A stretch of 64,000 bases of DNA from Synechococcus sp. CS-1329 (GCF_025128055.1 NZ_JAHLYS010000037.1:1-64000); one strand, 5' to 3'. Positions 44,944-55,374 are shown, counted from the stretch's first letter. Program-made: numbers and translations. Notes: generated by a model not told the origin, from the letters alone.

Positions 44944-45504
44944 GTGAGCACTGCCCAGGTGAGCCCCATCGAGTTGCCCGAATCGCTCCTTCGACCACGG
45001 CGGCGGCTGTTGCCGGCCCTGAGCGCGCTGCTGCTGGTGCTGGCCCCAGGGGCCAGTGGCCACGCCCAGCCGATCCGGCCTGGGGAGCAGGTCGGTCCGC
45101 CTGTGGGGCAGGCACCGGCGCCGGCAGCAGCACCAGCCCCGGCACCCACCGGCCAGGTCACGATCGAATCCGACCGGCAGCAGGCCGACAACGTCACCGG
45201 AATCATCACGGCCACGGGCAATGTCCGAATCGTTTACCCCGATCAGCGGGTGGTGGCCACCTCCCGCCAGGCCCAGTACTTCACTCGCGAGGGAATGATC
45301 ATTCTCAGCGGTGATGTGGACGTGATCCAGGAGGATGGCAACCTGCTCAAGGCCGATCGGGTCACTTACATGGTGGAGCAGGAGCGCACCCTCGCCCAGC
45401 CCCTGCAGGGCCAGCAGGTGTTCAGCAAACTGCTGATTCAGACCACGCCCCAGGTTAAGCCGCCGGGAGCGCCACTCCAGCCCCTCCCGCCGCCGCTGCG
45501 ATGA
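44944..45504 (+). CDS. lptA: LptA/OstA-like periplasmic protein
   Basis: LptA forms the periplasmic bridge that carries lipopolysaccharide to the outer membrane. The 186-residue protein has a signal peptide (LLPALSALLLVLAPGASGHA), a Pro/Ala linker (about 50-68) and one OstA domain with the repeat-like strands VTIESDRQQADNVTGIITATGNVRIVYPDQRVVATSRQA and GDVDVIQEDGNLLKADRVTYMVE. The start is GTG 44944. Its stop overlaps lptB. Confidence 0.88.
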   Translation: MSTAQVSPIELPESLLRPRRRLLPALSALLLVLAPGASGHAQPIRPGEQVGPPVGQAPAPAAAPAPAPTGQVTIESDRQQADNVTGIITATGNVRIVYPDQRVVATSRQAQYFTREGMIILSGDVDVIQEDGNLLKADRVTYMVEQERTLAQPLQGQQVFSKLLIQTTPQVKPPGAPLQPLPPPLR

Positions 45505-46229
45505 GCCTCTCCCTGGAGAGCGTGAGCCTGAGCCTGGGCGGTCGCCCCCTGGTGAACGAGGTGAGCCTGGAGCTCGACCCAGGTGAGGTGGTGGGCCTGC
45601 TCGGACCCAACGGGGCGGGCAAGACCACCACCTTCAACCTGGTGACGGGCCAGCTCAGGCCCGATCGAGGCCAGGTGCTGCTGGATGGCCGTCGGGTCGA
45701 GGGCCTGCCGATGCCCAAGCGGGCGCGGCTCGGCATCGGCTATCTGCCCCAGGAAGCCAGTGTGTTCCGCCAGCTCAGCGTCCGGGAGAACCTGCAACTG
45801 GCCCTGCAACAGAGCGGCACCCCGCTGCGGGTGCGGCGTCAGCGCTTGGAGCAGTTGATCGAAGAATTCCATCTCAGCAGGTTCCAGCACCGCCGCGGCT
45901 TCCAGCTCTCCGGCGGTGAGCGCCGCCGCTGTGAGGTGGCCCGGGCCCTGGCCGTGGGCCAGGAGGGCCCGCGCTACCTGCTGCTGGATGAACCCTTCGC
46001 CGGCGTCGACCCCCTGGCGGTGGCCGATCTGCAGGTCCTGATCGGCAGCCTGCGCCAGCGCGGCATGGGCCTGCTGATCACCGACCACAACGTGCGCGAA
46101 ACCCTGGCGATCACCGATCGGGCCTACATCCTCACGGAGGGCAGCATTCTGGCCTCGGGCCGCTCCTCCGAGGTGGCCCATGATCCGCTCGTGCGGCGTC
46201 ACTATCTGGGTGAGGGATTTCAGCTGTGA
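45501..46229 (+). CDS. lptB: LPS export ABC transporter ATPase LptB
   Basis: The 242-residue ATPase has Walker A GPNGAGKTT, the LptB-type segment YLPQEASVFRQLSVRENL, signature LSGGERRRCEVARALA, Walker B YLLLDEPFAGVDPLAV and H-loop TDHNVRETL. It would power lipopolysaccharide extraction with the adjacent permease. It overlaps both neighbours by four bases. Confidence 0.95.
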   Translation: MSLSLESVSLSLGGRPLVNEVSLELDPGEVVGLLGPNGAGKTTTFNLVTGQLRPDRGQVLLDGRRVEGLPMPKRARLGIGYLPQEASVFRQLSVRENLQLALQQSGTPLRVRRQRLEQLIEEFHLSRFQHRRGFQLSGGERRRCEVARALAVGQEGPRYLLLDEPFAGVDPLAVADLQVLIGSLRQRGMGLLITDHNVRETLAITDRAYILTEGSILASGRSSEVAHDPLVRRHYLGEGFQL

Positions 46230-47431
46230 GCGCATCCACCCCACCCCTGGCCAAACCCACGGCTCAGCGCCTGCTGCGGCCCTTGAGCCTGTTCTGGCAG
46301 CGCCTGCCACTGATGGATCGCTGGCTCACCAGCGAGCTGATGGGGCCCCTGCTGTTCGGTGTCGCGGCCTTCACGGCGGTGTCGCTCTCGGTGGGGGTGG
46401 TTTTCGAGCTGGTGCGGCGGGTGGCCGAATCAGGGCTGCCGCTGGTCACCGCCCTGCAGGTGCTGGGTCTGCGAATGCCCGGCTTCCTGGTGCTGTCCTT
46501 TCCGATGGCCACCTTGATGGCCACCCTGCTGGCCTACAGCACCCTCTCCAGCAACAGCGAACTGATCGCCCTGCGCAGCGTGGGGGTGAGCACCTGGCGC
46601 ATGGTCCTGCCGGCCCTGATCGTGGCCGTGCTGATGAGCATGCTCACCTTCGTGTTCAACGATCTGATCGTTCCCAGCGCCAACCTGGAAGCGTCCAACA
46701 CCTTGAATCAGGCCCTGGGCAAGGCGATCGCGGCCGAGAAGGGCAGCAACATCATCTATTCACGCTTCAGCCGTCGCCCCAACTCCAATAATGATTCGGG
46801 CAGCGAACGCTACCTCTCCCAGCTCTTCTACTCACGCCAGTTCAACGATGGCGAAATGGAGGAGGTGACGGTGCTGGACTTCAGCCGTCCCACCGGCACC
46901 CAGATCCTCAAGGCCAAAAAGGGCATCTGGAACGAAGAGGCGGGAATGTGGGAATTCCAAGATGGGCAGATCGTGCTGGTGGGCGACAGCGAAACCACCA
47001 CCTCAGCCAAGTTTGATCGCTATCTCTATCCACTCGACGAGGGGCCGCTCAAGCTGGCGGCCCTGCCCAGGGATGCCGCCAGCATGTCGGTGTCCGAGGC
47101 CCTGCGGGCTGAGGTACTGCTGCGGGAGGCCGGGGATCAGAAGGAGTCCCGGCGGCTGAGGGTGCGCATCCAGGAAAAGTTCGCCTTCCCGGCCATCTGC
47201 CTGGTGTTCGGCCTGATCGGCAGCAGCCTCGGGGTCCGGCCCAATGCCCGCACCAGCCGCAGCCAGGGGTTCGGCATCAGCGTTCTGCTGATCTTTTCCT
47301 ATTACCTGATGTCGTTCATCTTCAGCTCCCTGGGGGTGAAAGGCACGCTCGGGCCGCTGCTGGCGGCCTGGACACCGGTGCTGCTCGGCCTGTTGCTGGG
47401 ACTGGTGCTGTTGCGCCAGGCCAGCCGCTGA
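46226..47431 (+). CDS. LptF/LptG-family permease
   Basis: The 401-residue permease (YjgP/YjgQ family) has an N-terminal group of three helices (about 38-128), a periplasmic beta domain (about 150-290) and three C-terminal helices. [21 protein letters not shown] and GGVSTWRM-like segments fit the family. Proteobacteria have two such permeases; only one is present here, so it may act as a homodimer with LptB. The start is GTG 46226 in a GTGA overlap with lptB. Confidence 0.9.
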   Translation: MSASTPPLAKPTAQRLLRPLSLFWQRLPLMDRWLTSELMGPLLFGVAAFTAVSLSVGVVFELVRRVAESGLPLVTALQVLGLRMPGFLVLSFPMATLMATLLAYSTLSSNSELIALRSVGVSTWRMVLPALIVAVLMSMLTFVFNDLIVPSANLEASNTLNQALGKAIAAEKGSNIIYSRFSRRPNSNNDSGSERYLSQLFYSRQFNDGEMEEVTVLDFSRPTGTQILKAKKGIWNEEAGMWEFQDGQIVLVGDSETTTSAKFDRYLYPLDEGPLKLAALPRDAASMSVSEALRAEVLLREAGDQKESRRLRVRIQEKFAFPAICLVFGLIGSSLGVRPNARTSRSQGFGISVLLIFSYYLMSFIFSSLGVKGTLGPLLAAWTPVLLGLLLGLVLLRQASR

Positions 47432-47433
47432 AC

Positions 47434-47456
47434 CAGGCCTCAGGCCGACAGGCCTG
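47434..47456 (+). other. Inverted repeat after the lpt permease gene
   Basis: CAGGCCT (47434-47440) and AGGCCTG (47450-47456) form a 7-bp stem around a 9-base loop directly after the stop codon. There is no T-run, so termination is uncertain. Confidence 0.35.
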
Positions 47457-47501
47457 CAGGCAGACTGGCAGGCAGATCCTCCCCGCCCTGAGCGCGTTGC
47501 A

Positions 47502-48410
47502 GTGAACGATCCGGTTCTCTCCCTCGGCCTGCTGGCCTTTGCCCTGCTGCTGGTGGCCTTGCCCCTGGCCTTCTGGAGCCTCAGCGGCGGGCTCTCCAGC
47601 AGCCCCGTGCGCCTGCTGGTGGCCGCCGCCAACTTGAGCCTCACAGCCCAGCTCACCCTGCGCTGGTGGGACTCGGGTCACTTCCCGATCAGCAACCTCT
47701 ACGAATCCCTCTGTTTCCTGGCCTGGGCCTGCACGCTCACCCAGCTGCTGGTGGAGCGCTCCTGGCCCAGTCCACTGGTGCCCGCGGCGGCCACACCCAT
47801 GGCCCTGGGCTGCTTGGCCTTCGCCAGCTTTGCCCTGCCTGATCGACTGCAGGAGGCCTCACCGCTGGTGCCGGCCCTGCGCTCCAGCTGGCTGGTGATG
47901 CACGTGAGCGTGATCATGGTGAGCTACGCCGCTCTGCTGGTGGGATCGCTGCTCTCGGTGGCGGTGCTGTTCACCGATCGCGGCCAAGACCTGCAACTGC
48001 GCAGCAGCTCCATCGGCACTGGCGGCTTCCGTCAGGCCAAGCTGGCCACTGAGTCGGGCGAACTGCGGCTGAGCAGTGTCTCGATCGGGGTGAGCGAGCA
48101 GCTCGACAGCCTCAGCTACCGCACGATCACCGTGGGCTTCCTGCTGCTGTCCGTTGGTCTGGTGAGCGGGGCCGTGTGGGCCAACGAAGCCTGGGGCAGC
48201 TGGTGGAGCTGGGACCCCAAGGAAACCTGGGCCCTGATCTGCTGGCTCGTCTACGCGGCCTATCTGCACAGCCGCCTGAGCCGGGGCTGGCAGGGACGCC
48301 GTCCCGCCCTGGTGGCGGCGGCCGGTCTGGTGGTGATCGTGGTCTGCTACATCGGTGTCAACCTGCTGGGCATCGGCCTGCACAGCTACGGCTGGTTTCT
48401 GGGGGCCTGA
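47502..48410 (+). CDS. ccsA: System II cytochrome c biogenesis protein CcsA
   Basis: CcsA (ResC) carries heme across the membrane and, with CcsB, attaches it to apocytochromes c such as cytochrome f and c6. The 302-residue protein has about eight helices. It carries the tryptophan-rich heme-handling motif [28 protein letters not shown], and histidines in [10 protein letters not shown]-flanking and WLVMHVSVI segments fit heme ligands. The start is GTG 47502. Confidence 0.94.
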   Translation: MNDPVLSLGLLAFALLLVALPLAFWSLSGGLSSSPVRLLVAAANLSLTAQLTLRWWDSGHFPISNLYESLCFLAWACTLTQLLVERSWPSPLVPAAATPMALGCLAFASFALPDRLQEASPLVPALRSSWLVMHVSVIMVSYAALLVGSLLSVAVLFTDRGQDLQLRSSSIGTGGFRQAKLATESGELRLSSVSIGVSEQLDSLSYRTITVGFLLLSVGLVSGAVWANEAWGSWWSWDPKETWALICWLVYAAYLHSRLSRGWQGRRPALVAAAGLVVIVVCYIGVNLLGIGLHSYGWFLGA

Positions 48411-48466
48411 GCCCCTCTGATCCCTCTACCGATCAGCAGCAGGGATCGCCGGAGCAGGCAAGCATC

Positions 48467-48497
48467 AAAAAAAGAGACCAGGTCGAAACCTGGTCTC
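48467..48497 (-). terminator. Intrinsic terminator of rpe
   Basis: On the minus strand a 10-bp perfect stem (48474-48483 with 48488-48497) around a four-base loop is followed by seven T residues (48467-48473 read in reverse). It ends the rpe transcript about 50 bases after the stop. Confidence 0.85.
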
Positions 48498-48547
48498 CGG
48501 TCCTGCTGAACGAACTATCGCTCTGAACCGCCGCTCTGAACTGCCGC

Positions 48548-49231
48548 TCAGACCAGGGCGGCCTTCGGGCGGCGACTGTGGCGAATGCCCTCGATCGCAG
48601 CTCGGTAGTCGGGGGCGTTGAACACGGCCGAGCCGGCCACGATGGCGTTGGCGCCGGCCTCCACCACCTGCCAGGTGTTGGTGGCCTTGAGGCCGCCATC
48701 CACTTCGATCCAGGGATCGAGTCCGCGCTCATCGCACATCCGGCGCAGGCGACGCACCTTCTCCACGGCCGAGGGGATGAAGCTCTGGCCGCCGAAGCCG
48801 GGGTTGACGCTCATGATCAGCACCAGATCGCAGAGCTCAAGGCAGTACTCGAGGGTGTCGAGGGGCGTGCCTGGGTTGAGCACAGCGCCGGCTTTCTTGC
48901 CCAGGTCCTTGATCTGACCCAGGTTGCGGTGCAGGTGGGGGCAGGCTTCCACCTGCACATAGATGTGGTCGGCGCCGGCCTTGGCGAAATCGCCCACGTA
49001 GCGCTCGGGCTCCACGATCATCAGGTGAACATCGAGCGGCTTGCTGGTGACGGGGCGCAGGGCCTCGACGATCAGCGGGCCGATGGTGATGTTGGGAACG
49101 AAACGGCCGTCCATGACGTCGACATGGATCCAGTCGGCTCCAGCCTCGTCTACGGCCCTGACCTCGTCACCGAGGCGGGCAAAATCAGCGGAAAGGATCG
49201 ACGGGGCGATCACCAGAGGCTTCGTGCTCAT
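48548..49231 (-). CDS. rpe: Ribulose-phosphate 3-epimerase
   Basis: Rpe interconverts ribulose-5-phosphate and xylulose-5-phosphate in the Calvin cycle and pentose phosphate pathway. The 227-residue TIM barrel has [15 protein letters not shown], the metal/catalytic [34 protein letters not shown] and EVDGGLK with the second catalytic Asp. ATG 49231 gives the family start. It is divergent from glpX, another Calvin-cycle gene. Confidence 0.97.
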   Translation of the reverse strand: MSTKPLVIAPSILSADFARLGDEVRAVDEAGADWIHVDVMDGRFVPNITIGPLIVEALRPVTSKPLDVHLMIVEPERYVGDFAKAGADHIYVQVEACPHLHRNLGQIKDLGKKAGAVLNPGTPLDTLEYCLELCDLVLIMSVNPGFGGQSFIPSAVEKVRRLRRMCDERGLDPWIEVDGGLKATNTWQVVEAGANAIVAGSAVFNAPDYRAAIEGIRHSRRPKAALV

Positions 49232-49304
49232 GGTTGGGGCCACCGGGGGCAAGGGAGCTCACCGATTGTAGGAACGCACGGTCAGGGGCCTCACACGGCG
49301 CTGA

Positions 49305-49310
49305 TACAGT
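49305..49310 (+). promoter_or_regulatory. Candidate -10 box for glpX
   Basis: TACAGT lies 87 bases before the GTG start of glpX in the 166-base gap with rpe. No clear -35 element. Confidence 0.3.
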
Positions 49311-49397
49311 GACGCCCGCTTCTTGTCGGAAAGACCTTGCCGCAGCTGGTCTGCCTGTCTTTCTGCTGACGCCTTCTCTCCCCCCTGCCGGACCGTC

Positions 49398-50402
49398 GTG
49401 GATCGCACCCTCATTCAGGAACTGCTCGAAGTCGTCGAGCAGGCCGCCATCGCCTCCGCCCACCTCACCGGGCTCGGCAAGAAAGATGAGGCCGATGCCG
49501 CCGCCGTCGAGGCGATGCGCACCCGCATGGGCTCCATCGCCATGCAGGGCCGGATCGTGATCGGCGAGGGCGAGCGGGATGAGGCGCCGATGCTCTACAT
49601 CGGCGAGGAAGTGGGCAGCGGCAGCGGCCCCGGCGTCGATTTCGCCGTGGATCCCTGCGAGGGCACCAACCTCTGCGCCAACGCCCAGGACGGTTCGATG
49701 GCCGTGCTGGCCGCCTCCGACCGCGGCGGCCTCTTCAATGCTCCCGACTTCTACATGAAGAAGCTGGCGGCCCCCCCGGCGGCCAAGGGCAAGGTGGACA
49801 TCCGCAAGAGCGCCACCGAGAACATCGCCATCCTCAGCTCCTGCCTGGGCATGCCCGCCAGCGATCTGGTGATCGTGGTGATGGACCGCGCCCGCCACAA
49901 GGACCTGATCGCCGAGATCCGCGCCACCGGCGCCCGGGTGAAGCCCATCAGCGACGGTGACGTGCAGGCCGCGATTGCCTGCGGCTTCGCCGGCACCGGC
50001 ACCCACTGCCTGATGGGCATCGGCGCCGCTCCCGAAGGTGTGATCTCCGCGGCGGCCCTGCGCTGCCTCGGCGCCCACTTCCAGGGCCAGCTGGTGTACG
50101 ACCCCGCCATCGCCCAGACCAGCGAGTGGGCCGACTACACCAAGGAAGGCAACATCGAGCGGCTCAACTCGATGGGCATCACCGACATCGACAAGGTCTA
50201 TGAGGCTGAAGAGCTGGCCTCCGGTGAGAACGTGGTGTTCGCCGGCAGCGGCATCACCCCCGGCCTGCTGTTCAAAGGGGTGGTCTTCGAGCGCGACTGC
50301 ACCCGCACCAGCAGCCTGATCATCAGCTCGCTCGACTCGTCGGCCCGCTTCACCGATACGGTGCACATCAAGCCCGGCGCTCTCAGCGTCGCCCTGCGCT
50401 GA
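49398..50402 (+). CDS. glpX: Class II fructose-1,6-/sedoheptulose-1,7-bisphosphatase
   Basis: This bifunctional phosphatase serves the Calvin cycle in cyanobacteria. The 334-residue protein has the class II lithium-sensitive phosphatase motifs: [68 protein letters not shown] and [18 protein letters not shown] 49398 gives the normal [21 protein letters not shown] start. hemA follows after ten bases. Confidence 0.96.
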   Translation: MDRTLIQELLEVVEQAAIASAHLTGLGKKDEADAAAVEAMRTRMGSIAMQGRIVIGEGERDEAPMLYIGEEVGSGSGPGVDFAVDPCEGTNLCANAQDGSMAVLAASDRGGLFNAPDFYMKKLAAPPAAKGKVDIRKSATENIAILSSCLGMPASDLVIVVMDRARHKDLIAEIRATGARVKPISDGDVQAAIACGFAGTGTHCLMGIGAAPEGVISAAALRCLGAHFQGQLVYDPAIAQTSEWADYTKEGNIERLNSMGITDIDKVYEAEELASGENVVFAGSGITPGLLFKGVVFERDCTRTSSLIISSLDSSARFTDTVHIKPGALSVALR

Positions 50403-50412
50403 GCCGCCCCCC

Positions 50413-51723
50413 ATGCACATCGCCGTTGTCGGCCTCAGCCACCGCACGGCTCCGGTCGAGATCCGGGAGCGACTGAGCATCCCCGAGCAGACCATGGAGG
50501 AATCCCTCCAGAACCTGCGTGGGGATTCCCAGGTGCTCGAGGCCTCCATCCTCAGCACCTGCAACCGGCTCGAGATCTACACCCTGCTGCGCAGCCCCGA
50601 GCAGGGGATCCATGCCGTGGGCAGCTTCCTGAGCCAGCACTCCGGGCTGGATTTCGGTGAGCTCACCCCCCACCTGTTCACCTACCACCACGAGGAAGCG
50701 GTGGCCCACCTGCTGCGGGTGGCCGCCGGCCTCGACAGCCTGGTGCTGGGGGAGGGCCAGATCCTTTCCCAGGTGAAGAAGATGGTGCGGCTGGGCCAGG
50801 AACACGGTTCGATCGGACCGATCCTCAACCGCCTGCTCAACCAGGCGGTGAGCACCGGCAAGCGGGTGCGCAGCGAAACGAACCTCGGCACCGGGGCGGT
50901 CTCGATCAGCTCCGCCGCCGTGGAGCTGGCCCAGCTCAAGGTGGGCCAGGCCCGCGGCCTCGACGAACTGGTGCCGCTGGATCAGGAGCAGGTGGCGGTG
51001 GTGGGGGCCGGGCGCATGGCCCGGCTGCTGCTGCAACACCTCCAGTCCAAGGGCTGTCGCGGCCTGGTGCTGCTCAACCGCACGGCCGAGCGCGCCGAGG
51101 CCCTCGCCGCCGACTTCCCCGAGTTCCCCGTCCAGTGCCGCCCCCTGAGCGATCTGGACCACTGCCTGAGCACCTGCTCGCTGGTGTTCACCAGCACCGG
51201 AGCCGAGGAGCCGATCATCGACGCCGGCCGGCTCGGCGGCCTCAACCGGCGCTCCTCGCTGATGCTCGTCGACATCGGCGTGCCGCGCAACATCAGCGCC
51301 GATGTGGGACAGCTCGCCGGTGTTGATTCCTTCGACGTCGATGACCTCCAGGAGGTGGTGACCCGCAACCAGGAGGCCCGGCGCGACATCGCCGCCGAAG
51401 CCGAGGGGCTGCTGCAGGAGGAGGCCCGTCAGTTCCTGGAGTGGTGGGATGGGCTGGAGGCGGTGCCCACCCTCAACCGCCTGCGCCAGCAGCTGGAGCA
51501 GATCCGCGAGCAGGAACTGCAGAAGGCCCTCAGCCGCATGGGCCCCGACCTCTCGGTGCGGGAGCGCAAGGTGGTGGAGGCCCTGAGCAAGGGCATCATC
51601 AACAAGATCCTGCACAGCCCGGTCACCAACCTGCGGGCACCCCAGCCCCGCCAGCGGCGCCATCAGGCGATGCAGGTGCTGCACCAGCTGTTTGCCCTCG
51701 ACGCCGAGCCAGAGGAGAGCTGA
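50413..51723 (+). CDS. hemA: Glutamyl-tRNA reductase
   Basis: HemA makes glutamate-1-semialdehyde from Glu-tRNA, the first committed step to heme, chlorophyll and bilins. The 436-residue protein has MHIAVVGLSHRTAPVEIRERL, the active-site cysteine in ILSTCNRLEIYTL, LVLGEGQILSQVK, the NADPH site VVGAGRMARLLLQHL and the C-terminal dimerisation helix region (KALSRMGPDLSVRERKVVEALSKGIINKILHSP). It is closely spaced behind glpX. Confidence 0.97.
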   Translation: MHIAVVGLSHRTAPVEIRERLSIPEQTMEESLQNLRGDSQVLEASILSTCNRLEIYTLLRSPEQGIHAVGSFLSQHSGLDFGELTPHLFTYHHEEAVAHLLRVAAGLDSLVLGEGQILSQVKKMVRLGQEHGSIGPILNRLLNQAVSTGKRVRSETNLGTGAVSISSAAVELAQLKVGQARGLDELVPLDQEQVAVVGAGRMARLLLQHLQSKGCRGLVLLNRTAERAEALAADFPEFPVQCRPLSDLDHCLSTCSLVFTSTGAEEPIIDAGRLGGLNRRSSLMLVDIGVPRNISADVGQLAGVDSFDVDDLQEVVTRNQEARRDIAAEAEGLLQEEARQFLEWWDGLEAVPTLNRLRQQLEQIREQELQKALSRMGPDLSVRERKVVEALSKGIINKILHSPVTNLRAPQPRQRRHQAMQVLHQLFALDAEPEES

Positions 51724-51801
51724 TGTCGCCTGGGCTACAGCGACTTACCACGAATCGGCACTCAGTTGTGGCTGACGGGCTTTGGCAGGCACCTGATCCG
51801 G

Positions 51802-51807
51802 TACGGT
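51802..51807 (+). promoter_or_regulatory. Candidate -10 box for glgC
   Basis: TACGGT lies 37 bases before the glgC ATG. TTGGCA at 51782 is present but only 14 bases away, too close for a standard -35 element. Confidence 0.3.
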
Positions 51808-51844
51808 GCTCCCACGCTGACGGCAGCAGTCTCGGAGGGCAGTG

Positions 51845-53140
51845 ATGAAGCGGGTTCTGGCGATCATTCTCGGCGGAGGCGCCGGTACCCGGCTCTATCC
51901 CCTCACGAAGATGCGGGCCAAGCCGGCTGTACCGCTCGCCGGCAAATATCGCCTGATCGATATTCCCATCAGCAACTGCATCAACTCGGGGATCAACAAG
52001 ATCTACGTGCTGACACAGTTCAACAGCGCCTCCCTCAACCGCCACCTCACCCAGAGCTACAACCTCTCCGCGGGCTTCGGCCAGGGGTTCGTCGAAGTGC
52101 TGGCCGCCCAGCAGACCCCCGACAGTCCCAGCTGGTTTGAGGGCACCGCCGATGCCGTGCGCAAATACCAGTGGCTGTTCCAGGAATGGGATGTGGATCA
52201 GTACCTGATCCTCTCCGGTGACCAGCTCTACCGGATGGACTACAGCCGTTTCGTGGATCACCACATCCAATCGGGCGCTGACCTCACGGTGGGAGCCCTG
52301 CCGGTGGATGGCGCCCAGGCCGAAGGATTCGGGCTGATGCGCACCGATGCCGACGGTCGCATCCGCGAGTTCTCCGAGAAGCCCAAGGGCGCGGCCCTGG
52401 AGGCCATGAGGGTGGACACCGCCAGCCTGGGCCTGGCGGAAGCCGAGGCCGCCCGCCGGCCCTACCTGGCCTCGATGGGCATCTACGTCTTCAGCCGCAA
52501 CACGCTGTTCGATCTGCTGGCGCAGAACCCCGGCTCCACCGATTTCGGCAAGGAGATCATTCCCACCGCCCTTGGCCAGGGAGACAACCTCAGGGCCTAC
52601 CTCTTCGACGACTACTGGGAGGACATCGGCACGATCGGGGCCTTCTACGAGGCCAATCTGGCCCTGACCGACCAGCCCAGGCCCGCCTTCTCCTTCTACG
52701 ACGAGAAGTTCCCGATCTACACCAGGCCCCGCTACCTCCCGCCCAGCAAATTGCTGGATGCCCAGGTCACCCAGTCGATCATCGGCGAAGGATCGCTGCT
52801 GCAGAACTGCAGCATTCTTCACTGCGTGCTCGGCGTGCGCTCCCGCATCGAAGCTGAGGTGGTGCTGCAGGACACCCTGGTGATGGGTGCCGACTTCTTT
52901 GAATCCAGCGAGGAGCGGGCTGTGCTGCGCGAGCGTGGCGGCATTCCAGTCGGCGTGGGCCGTGGCACCACCGTGCGTCGGGCAATCCTCGACAAGAACG
53001 TGCGCATCGGCCGGAACGTTTCAATCGTGAACAAGGACCGGATTGAGGAAGCGGATCGCCCGGAGCTGGGCTTCTACATCCGCAACGGCATCGTGGTGGT
53101 GGAGAAGAACGCCACCATCGCCAACGGCACCGTGATCTGA
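51845..53140 (+). CDS. glgC: Glucose-1-phosphate adenylyltransferase
   Basis: GlgC makes ADP-glucose for glycogen synthesis and is activated by 3-phosphoglycerate in cyanobacteria. The 431-residue protein has [57 protein letters not shown], the glucose-1-phosphate lysine in EFSEKPKG and a C-terminal left-handed beta-helix ([24 protein letters not shown]) carrying allosteric lysine positions. ATG 51845 is preferred to GTG 51842. Confidence 0.97.
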   Translation: MKRVLAIILGGGAGTRLYPLTKMRAKPAVPLAGKYRLIDIPISNCINSGINKIYVLTQFNSASLNRHLTQSYNLSAGFGQGFVEVLAAQQTPDSPSWFEGTADAVRKYQWLFQEWDVDQYLILSGDQLYRMDYSRFVDHHIQSGADLTVGALPVDGAQAEGFGLMRTDADGRIREFSEKPKGAALEAMRVDTASLGLAEAEAARRPYLASMGIYVFSRNTLFDLLAQNPGSTDFGKEIIPTALGQGDNLRAYLFDDYWEDIGTIGAFYEANLALTDQPRPAFSFYDEKFPIYTRPRYLPPSKLLDAQVTQSIIGEGSLLQNCSILHCVLGVRSRIEAEVVLQDTLVMGADFFESSEERAVLRERGGIPVGVGRGTTVRRAILDKNVRIGRNVSIVNKDRIEEADRPELGFYIRNGIVVVEKNATIANGTVI

Positions 53141-53227
53141 GCGCTTGCTGACACAGGGGCCGAGCCAACGGCGTTCGGGCAGGCGCAAGGCCACACTGAG
53201 GCCGAACGGCCTGCACGCCAACTTCTC

Positions 53228-54643
53228 ATGAGCAAAGCACACTTCGGCCTGATCGGCCTCGGAGTGATGGGCGAGAACCTGGTCCTCAACGCCGAACGCA
53301 ACGGTTACTCCAGCGTCGTCTTCAACCGCACCTACGCCAAGACCGAAGACTTCCTCAAGGGGCGGGCTGCCGGGCTGAACATCATCGGCGCCCACACCCT
53401 TGAAGAGTTCGTCGGTGCCCTGGAGCGGCCCCGCCGCATCCTGATGATGATCAAGGCGGGCGCACCGATCGACGCCATGATCGCCCAGATCTCGCCGTTG
53501 CTGGAGGACGGCGATCTGCTGATCGACGGCGGCAACTCCCTCTACACCGACACCGAGCGGCGGGTGAAGGAGCTGGAGAGCCAGAGCTTCGGCTACATCG
53601 GCATGGGGGTCTCCGGAGGCGCCAAGGGGGCCCTGGAGGGTCCGAGCATGATGCCCGGCGGCACCAAGGCCGCCTACGACGCCATCGAAGGGCTGGTGCG
53701 CAAGATGGCCGCCCAGGTCGAGGATGGCCCCTGCGTCACCTACATCGGCCCCGGCGGCGCCGGCCATTTCGTCAAGACCGTCCACAACGGCATCGAGTAC
53801 GGGATCGAGCAGATCCTGGTGGAGGCCTACGACCTGATGAAGCGCTGCGCCGGCATGAATGGCCTGGCGATGGCCCAGGTGTTCGACGGCTGGAACCAGC
53901 TCGAAGAGCTCTCCTCCTATCTGGTGGAGATCACCGAGGTGTGCCTGCGCACCCGTGATCCCGAGGATGGCGGCGATCTGGTGGAGAAGATCCTCGACGT
54001 GGCCGGCCAGAAGGGCACCGGTCTCTGGACCGTGGTCAGCGCCCTCGAAATGGGGGTGCCGGTGCCCACCATCTACGCGGCGCTCAATGGCCGGGTGATG
54101 AGCTCCCTGCACGGCGAGCGGCAGCTGGCGGCCCAGGTGATCGGCGCTCCCGAGGCGGCGGCGGTGTCGCTGGGGGAGCCCTCCGAGGGCATGCCGGCCC
54201 TGCGTGATGCCATCACCCTGGCCTGCATCGCCAGCTACGCCCAGGGCATGGCCCTGATGGTGGAGGCCTCCACCCTGCACGACTACAACCTCAACCTCTC
54301 CTCGATCGCCCAGATCTGGAAGGGGGGCTGCATCATTCGCGCCAAGCTGCTGCAGCGCATCCAGAACGCCTACGACACCAATCCGGATCTGGCCAACCTG
54401 ATGGTGGACCCCTGGTTCGCCGAGCAGGTGAACGCCCGTCTGAGCGGCCTGCGCCAGGTGGTGGCCGGGGCGGCCCTGGCCGGCATCCCGGTGCCCTGCC
54501 TGAGCAGCACCCTCGACTACATCGACAGCTACCGCACGGCCCGGCTGCCCCAGAACCTGCTGCAGGCCATGCGTGACTGCTTCGGCGCCCACACCTACCA
54601 ACGGGTGGACCGCGAAGGCAGCTTCCACACCGAGTGGCTGTGA
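53228..54643 (+). CDS. gnd: 6-phosphogluconate dehydrogenase (decarboxylating)
   Basis: Gnd oxidises 6-phosphogluconate to ribulose-5-phosphate with NADP in the oxidative pentose phosphate pathway. The 471-residue protein has the Rossmann motif GLGVMGENLVLNAERNGY, FNRT, substrate-site GVSGGAKGALEGPSMMPGG, catalytic lysine in GHFVKTVHNGIEYG and the C-terminal RDCFGAHTYQRVDREGSFHTEW. It follows glgC by 87 bases and overlaps pgl by one base. Confidence 0.97.
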   Translation: MSKAHFGLIGLGVMGENLVLNAERNGYSSVVFNRTYAKTEDFLKGRAAGLNIIGAHTLEEFVGALERPRRILMMIKAGAPIDAMIAQISPLLEDGDLLIDGGNSLYTDTERRVKELESQSFGYIGMGVSGGAKGALEGPSMMPGGTKAAYDAIEGLVRKMAAQVEDGPCVTYIGPGGAGHFVKTVHNGIEYGIEQILVEAYDLMKRCAGMNGLAMAQVFDGWNQLEELSSYLVEITEVCLRTRDPEDGGDLVEKILDVAGQKGTGLWTVVSALEMGVPVPTIYAALNGRVMSSLHGERQLAAQVIGAPEAAAVSLGEPSEGMPALRDAITLACIASYAQGMALMVEASTLHDYNLNLSSIAQIWKGGCIIRAKLLQRIQNAYDTNPDLANLMVDPWFAEQVNARLSGLRQVVAGAALAGIPVPCLSSTLDYIDSYRTARLPQNLLQAMRDCFGAHTYQRVDREGSFHTEWL

Positions 54644-55374
54644 TGCGCAGTCAGCCGCCGGCCAGCTACCGGATCGAAGTGGCCGCCGATGGCGACGAAC
54701 TGGCCCGGCGCACCGCCGAGACCATCGCCGCCTGCATCGACCTGGCCCTGGCCCAGCGTGACCGGGCCCAGATCGCCCTCGCTGGCGGTGGCACCCCCGC
54801 CGCCGCCTACCGGCTGCTGGCGCGGGAGCGGCTGCCCTGGCAACGGGTGGATGTGCTGCTGGGCGATGAACGCTGGGTGGCGGCCGACGACCCCTCCAGC
54901 AACGCCCTGATGCTGCGCCAGACCCTGCTGGCGGAGGCCCCTGGCTGCGAGGCCCATTTCCAGCCGGTGCCCACCGATCTGGAGAGCCCCGAGGCCAGCG
55001 CTGCCGCCTACGCCGCCCTGGTGGCCAGGACCTGCCCCGGCGATCCACCGGTCTTCGATCTGGTGCTGCTGGGGCTCGGGGAAGACGGCCACACGGCCTC
55101 GCTCTTTCCCGGCACCGCCGCCACCGCAGTGACCGACCGTGAGGCCACGGTGAGCGAGGGCAAGGGGTTGCCCCGCGTCACCCTCACCGCTCCGGTGCTG
55201 AGTGCGGCCCGCCAGGTGCTGTTCCAGGTGAGCGGAGCGGGCAAGCAGCAGGCTCTGCGGCGGCTGCTGGATCCCGATGAATCACCCGAGCGCACGCCGG
55301 CCCGGCTGGTGAGCCCCCGTCAGCCGGTGCTGATCCTCGCCGATGCCGCCGCTGCGGCAGGCTTGGAGGAGTGA
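54643..55374 (+). CDS. pgl: 6-phosphogluconolactonase
   Basis: Pgl hydrolyses 6-phosphogluconolactone, the step before Gnd. The 243-residue NagB-like protein has the phosphate loop IALAGGGTPAAAYRLLA, LLGDERWV, and LLGLGEDGHTASLFPGT with the catalytic residues. The ATG shares a base with the gnd stop (TGATG), a clear sign of co-translation of two consecutive pathway steps. Confidence 0.95.
   Translation: MRSQPPASYRIEVAADGDELARRTAETIAACIDLALAQRDRAQIALAGGGTPAAAYRLLARERLPWQRVDVLLGDERWVAADDPSSNALMLRQTLLAEAPGCEAHFQPVPTDLESPEASAAAYAALVARTCPGDPPVFDLVLLGLGEDGHTASLFPGTAATAVTDREATVSEGKGLPRVTLTAPVLSAARQVLFQVSGAGKQQALRRLLDPDESPERTPARLVSPRQPVLILADAAAAAGLEE

Noticed and set aside
49185-50564. 459-residue minus-strand frame opposite glpX and hemA
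   Set aside because: It is a shadow of well-identified genes and has the same antisense composition.
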